Origin: Flammeovirgaceae bacterium BBD 1991-12
Lineage (GTDB): Bacteria > Bacteroidota > Bacteroidia > Cytophagales > Cyclobacteriaceae
Length of the DNA: 64,000 bases
Reading direction: 5' to 3'
Assembly (NCBI GenBank): GCA_001657315.1
Contig: LYSV01000025.1
Coordinates: forward strand, 86,397 to 150,396
The notes under the pieces: model-generated
What the model was told of the DNA's origin: nothing
Database searches by the model: none
What the model saw: the letters and a program-made list of their open reading frames with translations, nothing else
Shown here: positions 17,310 through 26,911 of the stretch, in pieces
Layout: each line of letters begins with the position of its first letter
Position numbering within the stretch: position 1 is the stretch's first letter
Program-made: the position numbers and the translations under genes

Positions 17310-19655
17310 TTAATTGTCAGATACAAATTGAGAAAATCGTTCCTCGAATGCATTAAGTTCTTCTTCCGTGGCAAATCCTGAAAAAAAACCAATGGCGAAT
17401 TCAAGTTGTACATGGGCCTGCAGATAATCATAAACAGACAATGCATACGCCAGCCGGGCATTCAGGGCTGCCTGCTGTGCGTCGATCAACTGTGTAATGG
17501 TAACAAGGCCCTGCTGGTAGTTATCCCTGACCAATGCGTAATTGTCCCGGGCATTGTCAGAAGCAATTTTACTGAACCCAATGTTGGTGGATGTATTCAG
17601 GAGCTCGAGTGCCCTGCTTCGAACGGCCAGTTCAAGGTTCAGGTCCAACTGTTGTCTGGAGTAATTGAGCTGCTCCAGTTGCAGGTTGGATTTTTCGATA
17701 TTGGCTTTTCGGTTAAGCCCCTGAAAAAGGGAGTAGTTGAGTGACAGCCCCACCTGCCATGAGTTGTCAAAAAACTCTACCTCCGGTGTTTCTACGGAAC
17801 CTTTCCCTCCCCGGTCAAGTATCTGGTCCGTTTGCGCCTGAAGCGCCACCTGAGGGACAAAAAATAAGCGTTTGTTCTGTAACTGTTCACGTTCCGTGGC
17901 CTTTATATTTTCCAGTAAAAACTGCTTGTTGGGATTTCCGGTTACAGCCTCCTGTACCAGAAAGTCACTGACTTTTCCAAAGTCATCCGGGGTCTTTACA
18001 AATTCCTCCATGGCGCCGGACTGAAATTCCCTGAAGGTTTCGCCGTCAATGCTGATATCCTCTATGTCAAACTCGTCTTCCAAAGTATTGGCAAGGAACG
18101 TATTCAGCTGAAGTTTAGTGGAAATTACTCCGGTTTGTGCTTCCACTACGCTTTGTTTGGCTGTAGCCACCTCACTTTCCCATCGGTACAGTTCTGCCTT
18201 GCTGGATGATCCGAGTGTTACGCGGATCTTGGCCAGTTCCAGATTCGCTTTTGTATTCTTCAGATTCTCCTGCTGGACCAGTAAGTTGGTCTTTGCGGCC
18301 AGCAGGTTAAAGTAGCTGGTGTAGGTATCCAGCAGTACCGCCAGTATATCGCTCTCGGTATCGAACTCCTGGGCCTTCATAAGATGGTGAAGTATCTTAA
18401 CACCTGCAATCGCCTCCTCGGAGTAAAGCAGCTGGGTCAATCTTAACTGCCCGGTCAGCGTTCTTTCTGATGACCCAATGGCCGGATTTGCACGTTCATC
18501 ATTGATCTGCGCCCCGGCAACTGACATATCCAATGCAGGCAGTAAAGCACTGCGGGCATTAATGATCTCCTGTTCTGCCAGATCAATGTCCCGGTAACTT
18601 ACCTTAATATCGAAGTTAGCCTCCAGTGCTTTTTGCATGATTTCTTCCAAGGAATAGTAAGGCTGATCCCTGGCATCACCATCAATGAGATTGGCTGTAA
18701 AAATGATCTCGAATGGAGGAGAAAGGCCGATTTCCCTGGCGGTTTGCAGATTAAGGTAAAACTCCTGCTTATGATTAATAACCACAGGCATATCCTGTAA
18801 TCGTTCGCCCGTAAAAACTCCATCGGCCATGATCGCCAGCTTTCTTATGGCCTGGTCCAGGCCATTGTCATCGGAGATACTACCCAGTATCCCCTCATCC
18901 ACATGCCATTTGGTCGCTGAAAATGACGGCAGTTTCTGCCTTTTAAGTTCATCTGCTATCATTCGGATATTGCTGAAGCTTTTGGTGTAGAGCTCGGTAA
19001 CATATACCGCATCGGTACCCGGCGGAAGTGACTGGAGAGACGCTAATGCATCATTGCCAACGGGCACCACATTTATGATAGTTGACAACGACTGGCTGAG
19101 CGAGTCGAGTGTTTTGCCGGCCTTTTCCTCATTGAATGTTATGGCTGAGCCTTCATCCACCAGCAACGTCAGATTTCTGAACTGGTGTAACCTGTTGAAC
19201 TGTTCGATCTCCTTTCTAAAATTCTGAGCTGCCCAGATGTAGCTAAAATTACTGACACCGGATTTCCCGTTATTGAAAGGGATCTCCTGCAAACCCGGGT
19301 CGTAAATACCAAGTCCTATGGTAGGTGTACTGAACCCGGTCGATAATGCGCCCTTGGTGCTTACACTGCCAATCAAAATGACCAAACTGACTTTAGGAGC
19401 AATAAGGTTGTAATTGGTAGCGGCCTGTGACAGACTCTGTGTACTGTATATGATGTCATCGGCAGCCAATGTGACTTCCCTGGAAGCACCGGTAGTCCTG
19501 TCGATCTCATTGACCATAACCTGAATGACAGAATCCACAATTGCTGATCTATCAAAATCGGTCACAATGCCTATAGGAGTGTTTTGGGCAAAAACACAGC
19601 TAAGACTGACCAAATAAAATAATATTAAGAGCTGAAGGTTTTTCTTTGCTAGCAT
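17310..19655 (-). CDS. TolC-family outer membrane channel fused to N-terminal binding-protein-like domain
   Basis: From the ATG at 19653-19655 the protein is 781 residues and starts with a clean signal peptide (MLAKKNLQLLILFYLVSL, cleaved near VFA|Q); an ATG 42 bases upstream exists but gives a long n-region. TolC-family proteins are usually 420-500 residues. Here residues ~25-320 resemble the two-lobed periplasmic substrate-binding fold of ABC_sub_bind type (IGIVTDFDRS..., KVSLVILIGSVSTKG, FRNLTLLVDEGS, PGTDAVYVTELYTKSFSNI). The TolC part starts at YYSLEEIMQKALEANFDIKVS and has the two helical-barrel repeats, ending in VQLEFAIGFFSGF. It is the first gene of the efflux operon. The added domain could sense or dock substrate on the periplasmic side (inference). 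Confidence 0.85.
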   Translation of the reverse strand: MLAKKNLQLLILFYLVSLSCVFAQNTPIGIVTDFDRSAIVDSVIQVMVNEIDRTTGASREVTLAADDIIYSTQSLSQAATNYNLIAPKVSLVILIGSVSTKGALSTGFSTPTIGLGIYDPGLQEIPFNNGKSGVSNFSYIWAAQNFRKEIEQFNRLHQFRNLTLLVDEGSAITFNEEKAGKTLDSLSQSLSTIINVVPVGNDALASLQSLPPGTDAVYVTELYTKSFSNIRMIADELKRQKLPSFSATKWHVDEGILGSISDDNGLDQAIRKLAIMADGVFTGERLQDMPVVINHKQEFYLNLQTAREIGLSPPFEIIFTANLIDGDARDQPYYSLEEIMQKALEANFDIKVSYRDIDLAEQEIINARSALLPALDMSVAGAQINDERANPAIGSSERTLTGQLRLTQLLYSEEAIAGVKILHHLMKAQEFDTESDILAVLLDTYTSYFNLLAAKTNLLVQQENLKNTKANLELAKIRVTLGSSSKAELYRWESEVATAKQSVVEAQTGVISTKLQLNTFLANTLEDEFDIEDISIDGETFREFQSGAMEEFVKTPDDFGKVSDFLVQEAVTGNPNKQFLLENIKATEREQLQNKRLFFVPQVALQAQTDQILDRGGKGSVETPEVEFFDNSWQVGLSLNYSLFQGLNRKANIEKSNLQLEQLNYSRQQLDLNLELAVRSRALELLNTSTNIGFSKIASDNARDNYALVRDNYQQGLVTITQLIDAQQAALNARLAYALSVYDYLQAHVQLEFAIGFFSGFATEEELNAFEERFSQFVSDN

Positions 19656-19878
19656 GATGGTTTCGAAAGAAGTTATCAATAAGATAGTAAAAATCATTAA
19701 CTAACTCATAGCAGCCAAAGATTTCGTTGTTGGCCAACTTCGTGCTTATAGCTACCATTTTGAAAATCAATGAAATACCTGTACCTTTTTCACAATTTTT
19801 GAACTGACCCTTTCCTGTGATTTGACTTACAACGCCTGTTGTATGCCACGTCCAGGGGGATTGGAACACAAAAAAATA

Positions 19879-20562
19879 ATGCTAACCAATTCCAAACGCC
19901 CTGATAGTGGATCTTCCACGAGAAGATTCGATGAACCTGGTTTAAGGTCTGGTGTTGAAACCGAAAGTGAAGACCTTATCTGGGAGCGATTCAAGGCCGG
20001 TAGTGAGACGGCACTCACCTATGTTTATCGCAACTATTCCAATCAGCTGTTTAACTATGGCATTCAGTTTACCAGTGATCGTGGTTTACTGAAAGATTGC
20101 GTACAGGATCTGTTTGAAGAGTTGATCAGGCGACGTGAAAAGCTCTCCTCCACTACATCCATCAAATTCTATTTGATGAAAGCCTTTCGTAACAGACTGG
20201 TAAAAGCTCTTCGAAAGGACAAACGAAGAAAAGAAGGTGAAAAAATATCATCAGAGGAGGGTTTTCAGGTAACTGTATCTGCTGAAGTCAGGTTGATCAA
20301 CGGTCAGCTGGATGAAGCAACGAAAAAGTTGATCGAGCAAAAGCTGAACCAATTACCTCCCCTTCAGCGTGAAGCGCTCATTTTATATTTTTACGAAGGA
20401 CTGAAGTATCAGCAGATCGCAGAGATGCTTGGGATAAGGACCAAATCAGCGCGTGAGTTGGTTTATCGCGCCACAAGATCCCTGGCAGACCTTGTCGCTC
20501 CTCACAAAGATCGAATGATGTCCCTCCTTTGGATTATCTCGGTTATGAAATCGTTAGCATAA
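19879..20562 (+). CDS. ECF-type RNA polymerase sigma factor
   Basis: About 227 residues from the ATG at 19879; a longer frame from 19822 exists but adds a Cys/Pro-rich stretch unlike sigma factors. Region 2 is seen in AGSETALTYVYRNYSNQLFNYG and the CVQDLFEELIRRR segment, region 4 in LPPLQREALILYFYEGLKYQQIAEMLG with the HTH, then ARELVYRATRSL. A hydrophobic tail, MMSLLWIISVMKSL, ends the protein. It is followed by a FecR gene and an STN-bearing SusC gene, so it probably switches on this polysaccharide locus when the SusC protein senses its glycan. It is divergent from the efflux operon. Confidence 0.93.
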   Translation: MLTNSKRPDSGSSTRRFDEPGLRSGVETESEDLIWERFKAGSETALTYVYRNYSNQLFNYGIQFTSDRGLLKDCVQDLFEELIRRREKLSSTTSIKFYLMKAFRNRLVKALRKDKRRKEGEKISSEEGFQVTVSAEVRLINGQLDEATKKLIEQKLNQLPPLQREALILYFYEGLKYQQIAEMLGIRTKSARELVYRATRSLADLVAPHKDRMMSLLWIISVMKSLA

Positions 20563-20692
20563 CGAGCATCCGGTAATGAATTTCATAAAAATCTTATGAT
20601 TTTTTTATGGATTATTGAATAATTCACGGTCTCTATGGTCATTTCAGGTATATCGGACTTTATAAAAATGAAAGCTTCGCTATCACCGACTG

Positions 20693-21712
20693 ATGGACTA
20701 CAAAGACTTTGATCTACACGACTTTTTACAGGACGAATACTTTGTCGGATGGGTGTTGCACTCCGATGTAGAGTCTTCACATTTCTGGGAGCAGTGGTTG
20801 GCTGCCAATCCGGAAAAAAGAGGAACGGTTCAGCAGGCCAGGGAGATGATCTCCTCCATAACCTACCAAAAAACGGATACTCTGAATGACAGGGAGTACA
20901 GTGAGATCCTTGAGCATCTGTTGAAAACCAACCAGAAGAAAAATTCGCAGGGTTTCCGCTGGACGATAAGGCATACCTTACGGTTAGCTGCCAGCATAGC
21001 TGTTTTCTGCATTATTTATATAGTGGTAAGACAGGCGCAGGTAGATGATCCTCCCCCGATGGAGTACCGTCAGGCATCGGTAACAACCCAAATGGGGCAA
21101 AAAAGGACTGTAAGCCTCCCGGATGGCACCACAGTGATGCTGAACTCGGGCAGTACTCTGACGTATACTGTGCCCTTTGAAAAAGATATTCGATCGGTTT
21201 CATTGACCGGTGAGGCGTTTTTCGATGTAGTTCACAATGAAAAGAAACCTTTTATTGTACTTACGACCGGTCTGCAGACCAAAGTATTGGGCACCTCATT
21301 CAATATACGCGGATATGCCGATGATCCCTTTGTGTCAGTAGCGGTTTTAAGCGGAAGCGTCCGGTTGAGTTCTGAAGGTTCCAATAGTCACACTCTTGAA
21401 CCCAATGAAATGGGGATCTATCATGGGACCCTCGATCACATAGAGCGTACTTCCTTTGATCCGGATAAAACCATAAACTGGACACGAGGGATACTATCAT
21501 TTGAAAACGAAAGCCTGGAGACCATATTTAAAGAACTGGAACGATGGTACGGGGTAAACATAGAGATTAAAGAGGGGGTCAGGCTGGAAGGTAAATACAG
21601 TGGAAGATACAGCAATGATCCGCTGGAGCTTGTGCTGAAAGGATTGAGTTACACTTCACATTTTACATATCAAATAAACGGGAAACAGATAATGATATAT
21701 GATAACAACTAA
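20693..21712 (+). CDS. FecR family anti-sigma factor
   Basis: 339 residues. A cytoplasmic N-terminal ~90 residues (sigma-binding, WEQWLAANPEKRGTVQQAREM) precede one membrane helix (about 93-110, AASIAVFCIIYIVV), then the periplasmic FecR domain (VSLPDGTTVMLNSGSTLTY, VSLTGEAFFDVVHNEKKPF, VLGTSFNIRGY, VAVLSGSVRLSS). The C-terminal DUF4974/STN-like domain (ILSFENESLETIFKELERWYG) follows. It holds or activates the upstream sigma factor until signalled by the STN domain of the neighbouring SusC protein. The gap to the sigma gene is 130 bases. Confidence 0.94.
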   Translation: MDYKDFDLHDFLQDEYFVGWVLHSDVESSHFWEQWLAANPEKRGTVQQAREMISSITYQKTDTLNDREYSEILEHLLKTNQKKNSQGFRWTIRHTLRLAASIAVFCIIYIVVRQAQVDDPPPMEYRQASVTTQMGQKRTVSLPDGTTVMLNSGSTLTYTVPFEKDIRSVSLTGEAFFDVVHNEKKPFIVLTTGLQTKVLGTSFNIRGYADDPFVSVAVLSGSVRLSSEGSNSHTLEPNEMGIYHGTLDHIERTSFDPDKTINWTRGILSFENESLETIFKELERWYGVNIEIKEGVRLEGKYSGRYSNDPLELVLKGLSYTSHFTYQINGKQIMIYDNN

Positions 21713-21750
21713 CAATATGTGCTGAGGCCGTACCAGGTACGTTTTCAACA

Positions 21751-21817
21751 CGCTGAAAAACCAGAAACCCTTGTATCCTAAGTTGGGGAACTCCGGTCAC
21801 AAGGGCTGGTTTTAGCG
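21751..21817 (+). promoter_or_regulatory. Stem-loop between anti-sigma and susC-like genes
   Basis: The arms CGCTGAAAAACCAG (21751-21764) and CTGGTTTTAGCG (21806-21817) pair with one bulge, and inside them CCCTTGT (21768-21774) pairs with ACAAGGG (21799-21805). The structure lies in the leader just ahead of the SusC-like gene. It could be an attenuator that sets sigma/anti-sigma against SusC/SusD levels, or a 3' end for the fecR transcript; the sequence alone does not decide. Confidence 0.5.
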
Positions 21818-21848
21818 ATCTTATTATCCACTAAAACAACTTAAAAGT

Positions 21849-24800
21849 ATGAAAAATCTTCTACTGAAGGAAATATTGATTATGTCCAGGTTCCTTTTCT
21901 ACGTAGTTTTTCTGCAGACCTTATTTGCTTCCCTGCTTCACGCCGGTGAAAGTAACGGACAGCAAAAGAGCCTCTATGAAGTTAAGGTGCAGATTGGTTC
22001 CGGAACCCAGCATTTATTACAGATTTTTGAAACCATAGAGCAGGAAACCGATTTTGTGTTTTCCTACAACAACAAGTATGTGAAGAACACTGTAGTGTCC
22101 GTAGGCGCATACCGGACACTGGGGGAGCTCCTGGAAGAAATCTCGCGCAATGCAGATCTGCAGTTTCGAAGGATCAATGAAAACATCCACGTAGACCGTA
22201 AAAAACCTTCCCAAAAACACGTAGTCAAAGTGTATGAGAGATTCGAAGATATCGAAGTGAAAGGTCAGGTGCTGGATGAAAATGGTGAAGGACTACCCGG
22301 AGCCACCATTTCAGTACTGGGTACCACTCTTGGGACCATCACTGACATGGAAGGCAGATTTTCTATTGTTGTAGAGAAGGGTGCTACACTGGTTGTGTCT
22401 TTTGTAGGCTATGTTACTGAAAAAATTCAGATCACGGAGCAAACAACGCTGAATGTTTTACTAACGCCTGACATCCAGTCACTACAGGAAATTGTGGTTA
22501 TCGGATACCAGTCTGTTAAAAAGAAAGATCTGACCGGCTCAACGGCCGTGATCAGCCCTGAAAAATCCAATCGTGTAATGACCAACTCTCTGGCTGAATC
22601 CCTACAGGGACTGGCACCTGGAGTCACCGTAAGAAATGGCGGTAGCCCGGGACAGCAGGCAGTTATTGAGATCAGAGGAGTGGCCAGCTTCGCCGATACA
22701 AACCCACTGTATGTAATTGATGGCATGCTGGCAGATGCCAATCCAACTATCAACAACAACGATATAGAAACCATACAAATACTAAAAGACGCGTCTGCGG
22801 CTGCTATTTACGGATCCAGAGCAGCCAATGGCGTTATTATCATCACTACCAAAAAAGGTAAGGAAGGCCCCATGCGGGTAAGCTTTGACGGGAAACGGGG
22901 CATTCAACAAATTCCCAATACCCTGGAGGTAATGAATGCACAGGAATTTGCCGCCATGCAACGTACCCAGTACGAAAATTCAGGACGTATACCGCCTGCC
23001 CTTGTAGATGTCGACTTCAATCCTGAGGTAGATACTGACTGGCAGGACGAAATGATCCGTACAGGTACCATGCAGGACTACAACCTGAGTATTTCCGGTG
23101 GTTCGGAAGCATCTTCCTATCTGGTTTCGGGTAGTTACTATAACAACGAGGGTATACTCAAGGGAAGGGATTTTGAGCGTTACAGTCTGCGTTTAAACAG
23201 TGAAAGTAAAATTGGCAGGGTCACCTTCGGTGAAAACCTTTTATTCACCCATACGAACAATCGCACTCCGGCAGAGGGCAACCCGTTCTATGATATGCCG
23301 CAGCTCCTGCCGGTCATACCTGTGCAAAGCGAAGAATATATTTCGGATACGAACCCTGAAGGATGGGGCATTGGCTCGGTGAACGCCCCCACTTACGCCT
23401 GGAATCCTGTAGCTATCCTTAATTTAAGCCATCAGGACAATAACTTCTCCAAGGTGGTGGGCAATGCGTATCTCAATGTAGAGCTCACAGACTGGATCAG
23501 CTATAAATTTAACGCCGGTTTGGAAGCCAGCTTCGACCATATCAAATATGTGAGAGAAGATGGTGTATGGTCATTCAATGCCGCCGTTTTTCCAAGTTTC
23601 GTGGATGAATACCGGTCAACGTATTTGAGCAAGCTATTCGAGCATACGATCAACATCAATAAAGACTTTGGTGATCATACCATTAATGCCGTCTTTGGGA
23701 TCTCCCAACAATCCAACCAACGGGAATTTACTTCTGCACGCAGAAGTGAGCTGCAGCAGTTCAATAATCAGTATCTGACCACGATCAATTCAGCCCTCGG
23801 CGACCCCGTAGCCAGTGGCGGACGCCCCGAAGATAATTTTATTCTGGGCTACCTTGGGCGGATCAATTATATATATGCAGACAAATACCTGCTTACCCTC
23901 ACCGGTCGTATAGACAAAAATTCACGTTTTTCTGATGAATACCGTACAGGCTATTTTCCATCGGTTGCCGCTGGCTGGAGGATCAGTGAGGAAAACTTCT
24001 TTGACGTACCGTTCATTTCCGATCTGAAACTAACGGCATCCTACGGGCGCCTGGGAGTGATCCCCGGTCAGGTAGGATCGTGGGATTATATAGGCAGGTT
24101 AAACAGCAATGCCAGGGCGATCTTCGGACCGGACCAGGAAGCGTATGTTGGCGCCTATCAGGCACGTATTTCAAACAACCAGCTCCAATGGGAGACGCGT
24201 ACTACCCAAAACATCGGGCTTGATGTAGGCATGCTGACGAATCGCTTACTTTTCAGCATAGAATACTATAACTCCCTGTCAGAGGATGCCATCCTCCAGC
24301 TTCCCCTGGCAGGATATCTGGGTAATCTCAACGGAGACCCCTATGTAAATGCAGGCTCCATACGTAACAAAGGTGTAGAGGTAAGCGCCTCGTACCGCAA
24401 ACGGGACGGAGATTTCACATGGGAGGTTTCCGGTAATTTTACAACCATTAACAACACCATTGAGAGTGTGGGAAATCAGGGTGAAGGTATCGATTATCTT
24501 CAAACAGGACTCACACGCTCCAAGGTAGGAAGGCCCGTAGCAGAATGGTTCCTGCTCAAAACGGATGGTATTTTTCAAAATGAACAGGAAGTGTTGGATC
24601 ATGTCAATTCTGAGGGCGTGGTTATTCAAAATGATGCACAACCCGGCGATATCCGTTTTGTGGATGTCAATGATGACGGCCAGATCACAGAAGCAGATCG
24701 TGACTACAGTGGAAAATCACCATGGCCTTCATTGCAGACCGGGGCGCAATTCAATGCTCAGTATAAAAACTTCACCCTGAATCTTCAGGTCGTAGGTGTT

Positions 24801-25226
24801 TTTGGCAATTACATCTACAACGGTACGCGTCAGATACTTGATGGGTATCAGAACACCAATTTCAGAAAGGATATCAGGCCATGGACACCGGAAAATCCCG
24901 ATACAGACGACCCACGGATAGGTGTAGCGGAAAACGATCCGGCACTGGCGCTGAATGCAGCCAACAGTACACGGTGGCTGGAAAGCGGATCATACTTTAG
25001 AATACGGAACCTGGAGATCGGATATAACTTCAGTGAGGATTTATTGGGTATAACCGGAATAAACAGTGCCCGCATCTATATCAGCGGCCAGAACTTACTT
25101 ACACTTACCGGTTATTCCGGGCTGGATCCCGACGTGGTAGGCGCAGGGATACTGGAGCGGGGATTCGATGCCGGTAACTGGCCATCGAGTCGGGTATATT
25201 CTCTGGGACTCCAGTTCCGGTTTTAA
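21849..25226 (+). CDS. SusC/RagA-type TonB-dependent outer membrane glycan transporter with STN domain
   Basis: 1125 residues. A signal peptide ends near residue 32-38. Residues ~50-115 form a secretin/TonB N-terminal (STN) domain (LLQIFETIEQETDFVFSYNN, TLGELLEEISRNADLQF), which marks a transporter that signals through FecR and an ECF sigma factor. A carboxypeptidase-regulatory-like domain follows (~135-215, VKGQVLDENGEGLPGATISV). Then comes the TonB plug with SusC signature (IVVIGYQSVKKKDLTGS, NPLYVIDGMLAD) and a 22-strand barrel ending SSRVYSLGLQFRF with C-terminal Phe. It imports oligosaccharides captured by the SusD partner encoded next. Confidence 0.96.
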   Translation: MKNLLLKEILIMSRFLFYVVFLQTLFASLLHAGESNGQQKSLYEVKVQIGSGTQHLLQIFETIEQETDFVFSYNNKYVKNTVVSVGAYRTLGELLEEISRNADLQFRRINENIHVDRKKPSQKHVVKVYERFEDIEVKGQVLDENGEGLPGATISVLGTTLGTITDMEGRFSIVVEKGATLVVSFVGYVTEKIQITEQTTLNVLLTPDIQSLQEIVVIGYQSVKKKDLTGSTAVISPEKSNRVMTNSLAESLQGLAPGVTVRNGGSPGQQAVIEIRGVASFADTNPLYVIDGMLADANPTINNNDIETIQILKDASAAAIYGSRAANGVIIITTKKGKEGPMRVSFDGKRGIQQIPNTLEVMNAQEFAAMQRTQYENSGRIPPALVDVDFNPEVDTDWQDEMIRTGTMQDYNLSISGGSEASSYLVSGSYYNNEGILKGRDFERYSLRLNSESKIGRVTFGENLLFTHTNNRTPAEGNPFYDMPQLLPVIPVQSEEYISDTNPEGWGIGSVNAPTYAWNPVAILNLSHQDNNFSKVVGNAYLNVELTDWISYKFNAGLEASFDHIKYVREDGVWSFNAAVFPSFVDEYRSTYLSKLFEHTININKDFGDHTINAVFGISQQSNQREFTSARRSELQQFNNQYLTTINSALGDPVASGGRPEDNFILGYLGRINYIYADKYLLTLTGRIDKNSRFSDEYRTGYFPSVAAGWRISEENFFDVPFISDLKLTASYGRLGVIPGQVGSWDYIGRLNSNARAIFGPDQEAYVGAYQARISNNQLQWETRTTQNIGLDVGMLTNRLLFSIEYYNSLSEDAILQLPLAGYLGNLNGDPYVNAGSIRNKGVEVSASYRKRDGDFTWEVSGNFTTINNTIESVGNQGEGIDYLQTGLTRSKVGRPVAEWFLLKTDGIFQNEQEVLDHVNSEGVVIQNDAQPGDIRFVDVNDDGQITEADRDYSGKSPWPSLQTGAQFNAQYKNFTLNLQVVGVFGNYIYNGTRQILDGYQNTNFRKDIRPWTPENPDTDDPRIGVAENDPALALNAANSTRWLESGSYFRIRNLEIGYNFSEDLLGITGINSARIYISGQNLLTLTGYSGLDPDVVGAGILERGFDAGNWPSSRVYSLGLQFRF

Positions 25227-25327
25227 ATAAAATACGGTCATCATGTTAAATCCGGATCCTTCATGCAACCTGGCGAAGGATACAGCTGATACCAAACGAC
25301 AGACCGTTCAATGAAAAACAAATACAC

Positions 25328-26854
25328 ATGAAACGAATAGTTATTTTATTGATGATAATGACATTGGGATTAGGATGTGAAGATAATCTGGAGGTGGACA
25401 ATCCCAACGAACCGAACATGGCACTTTTCTGGCAAACAGCAGAAGATGCAGAACAGGGAGTAAATGCCGTTTACAGTACACTACACAGAGGTTCCATATC
25501 CCGGTGGATGATCATGCTGTACTCGACCCGTGCCGATATCGGCGAGAGTCGAAGTCCATGGTTCGAGCTTGCCAATGCCCTGGATAAGTTCATTCAACCA
25601 AATTACAATTTTGATCCTGTGGCCGGAGTCTGGAGAGACAATTACATCGGTATAAACCGGGCTAATCAGGTCATAGACAATGTACCTTCGATCAATATGG
25701 ACCAGGATAAAAAAGATGAGATCCTGGGCCAGGCCTACATGCTTCGGGGCGTATTCTACTACCATTTGGTAACACTTTTTGGAAACGTTCCCCTGATGCT
25801 CAAGACTCCGGAACCGCAGGACTACCCCGGCAACAGTACACAGGAAGAAGTCTACCGGCAGATCATTGATGACCTGCAACTGGCGGCAGAGCTGCTGCCA
25901 GTGACTTACAGTAGCCCTAACGACCTGGGAAGAGTAACCAAAGGTGCGGCATACGCTCTGATGGCCAAGGCATATATGCAATTGGGTGAATATAATGATG
26001 CCCTCCCGTCACTGCAATGGTTGGTGGAAGGACCTGGCGCCGGTGTTTACGACCTCACAGCCAACTATAGGGATAACTTCCTGATCACCACGGAAAATAA
26101 TATTGAATCGGTTTTTGAATGGCAGTTTGAAGAAAACCCAAATGAGTTTACAGATAACGATGTAGCCACTCCCAATCATAATTACGGATCTTCACTGGCC
26201 CAGTTTACTGCGCCTGTCGGGATCGGATTTTCTGATGCAGAGGCTCTTCGATGGATCATTTATGAATTTGATGAACTCACCACCGGAGGTGAGCGCGACC
26301 CACGGGTAGAAGCAAGCTTTTTGTTTGACTCAACAAATATCAATGGTCCGGAAGCTACAATGGTATATGGTCAGACCTTTGCTTCACGGTTTGGGAGCGG
26401 ACCCGACAGCAAGCGGGTCTGGATAAGAAAATTCCTCAATGATCACTGGAAAAATGAAGAAGGATTCCGCTCCCCCAACAACTACCGGTACATCCGGTAT
26501 GCGGATGTATTGCTCATGTATGCCGAATGCCTCAATGCTACGAACAACACAACGGCTGCCTATCCACATGTCGACAGGGTACGCCAGCGCGCAGGACTCC
26601 CGGCATTATCATCAGTCAGTCCAGGTCTGTCTCAGGCTGATTTCCTGGAGCAACTGAAACGAGAGCGGTTACTGGAACTCGCAGGGGAAGGCCACCGGTG
26701 GAATGACCTGGTACGTTGGGGAGACCTCGGCCCGCAGCTTTCAACAAATGACCCTGCATTTGCCAATTTCGAAGTGGGTAAACACGAATTGTTACCCATT
26801 CCACAGCTGGATGTAGATGCCAATCCCAATTTAGATCAGAACCCGTTGTGGTGA
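25328..26854 (+). CDS. SusD/RagB-type surface glycan-binding lipoprotein
   Basis: 508 residues. The signal ends in GLGC (Cys17), giving a surface lipoprotein. N-terminal NPNEPN and WQTAEDAEQGVNAVYSTL are typical of SusD proteins, as are the TPR-like helices with EILGQAYMLRGVFYYHLVTLFG and the C-terminal block NNYRYIRYADVLLMYAECLN, RQRAGLP, FLEQLKRERLLELAGEGHRWNDLVRWG. The end, HELLPIPQLDVDANPNLDQNP, is the standard SusD C-terminus. It caps the SusC barrel and binds the glycan substrate. Confidence 0.96.
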   Translation: MKRIVILLMIMTLGLGCEDNLEVDNPNEPNMALFWQTAEDAEQGVNAVYSTLHRGSISRWMIMLYSTRADIGESRSPWFELANALDKFIQPNYNFDPVAGVWRDNYIGINRANQVIDNVPSINMDQDKKDEILGQAYMLRGVFYYHLVTLFGNVPLMLKTPEPQDYPGNSTQEEVYRQIIDDLQLAAELLPVTYSSPNDLGRVTKGAAYALMAKAYMQLGEYNDALPSLQWLVEGPGAGVYDLTANYRDNFLITTENNIESVFEWQFEENPNEFTDNDVATPNHNYGSSLAQFTAPVGIGFSDAEALRWIIYEFDELTTGGERDPRVEASFLFDSTNINGPEATMVYGQTFASRFGSGPDSKRVWIRKFLNDHWKNEEGFRSPNNYRYIRYADVLLMYAECLNATNNTTAAYPHVDRVRQRAGLPALSSVSPGLSQADFLEQLKRERLLELAGEGHRWNDLVRWGDLGPQLSTNDPAFANFEVGKHELLPIPQLDVDANPNLDQNPLW

Positions 26855-26911
26855 CAAATGCCTGATGTAAGCTAAAGGGAGGTTCCTATATATTTATCTC
26901 AACCGATACTT

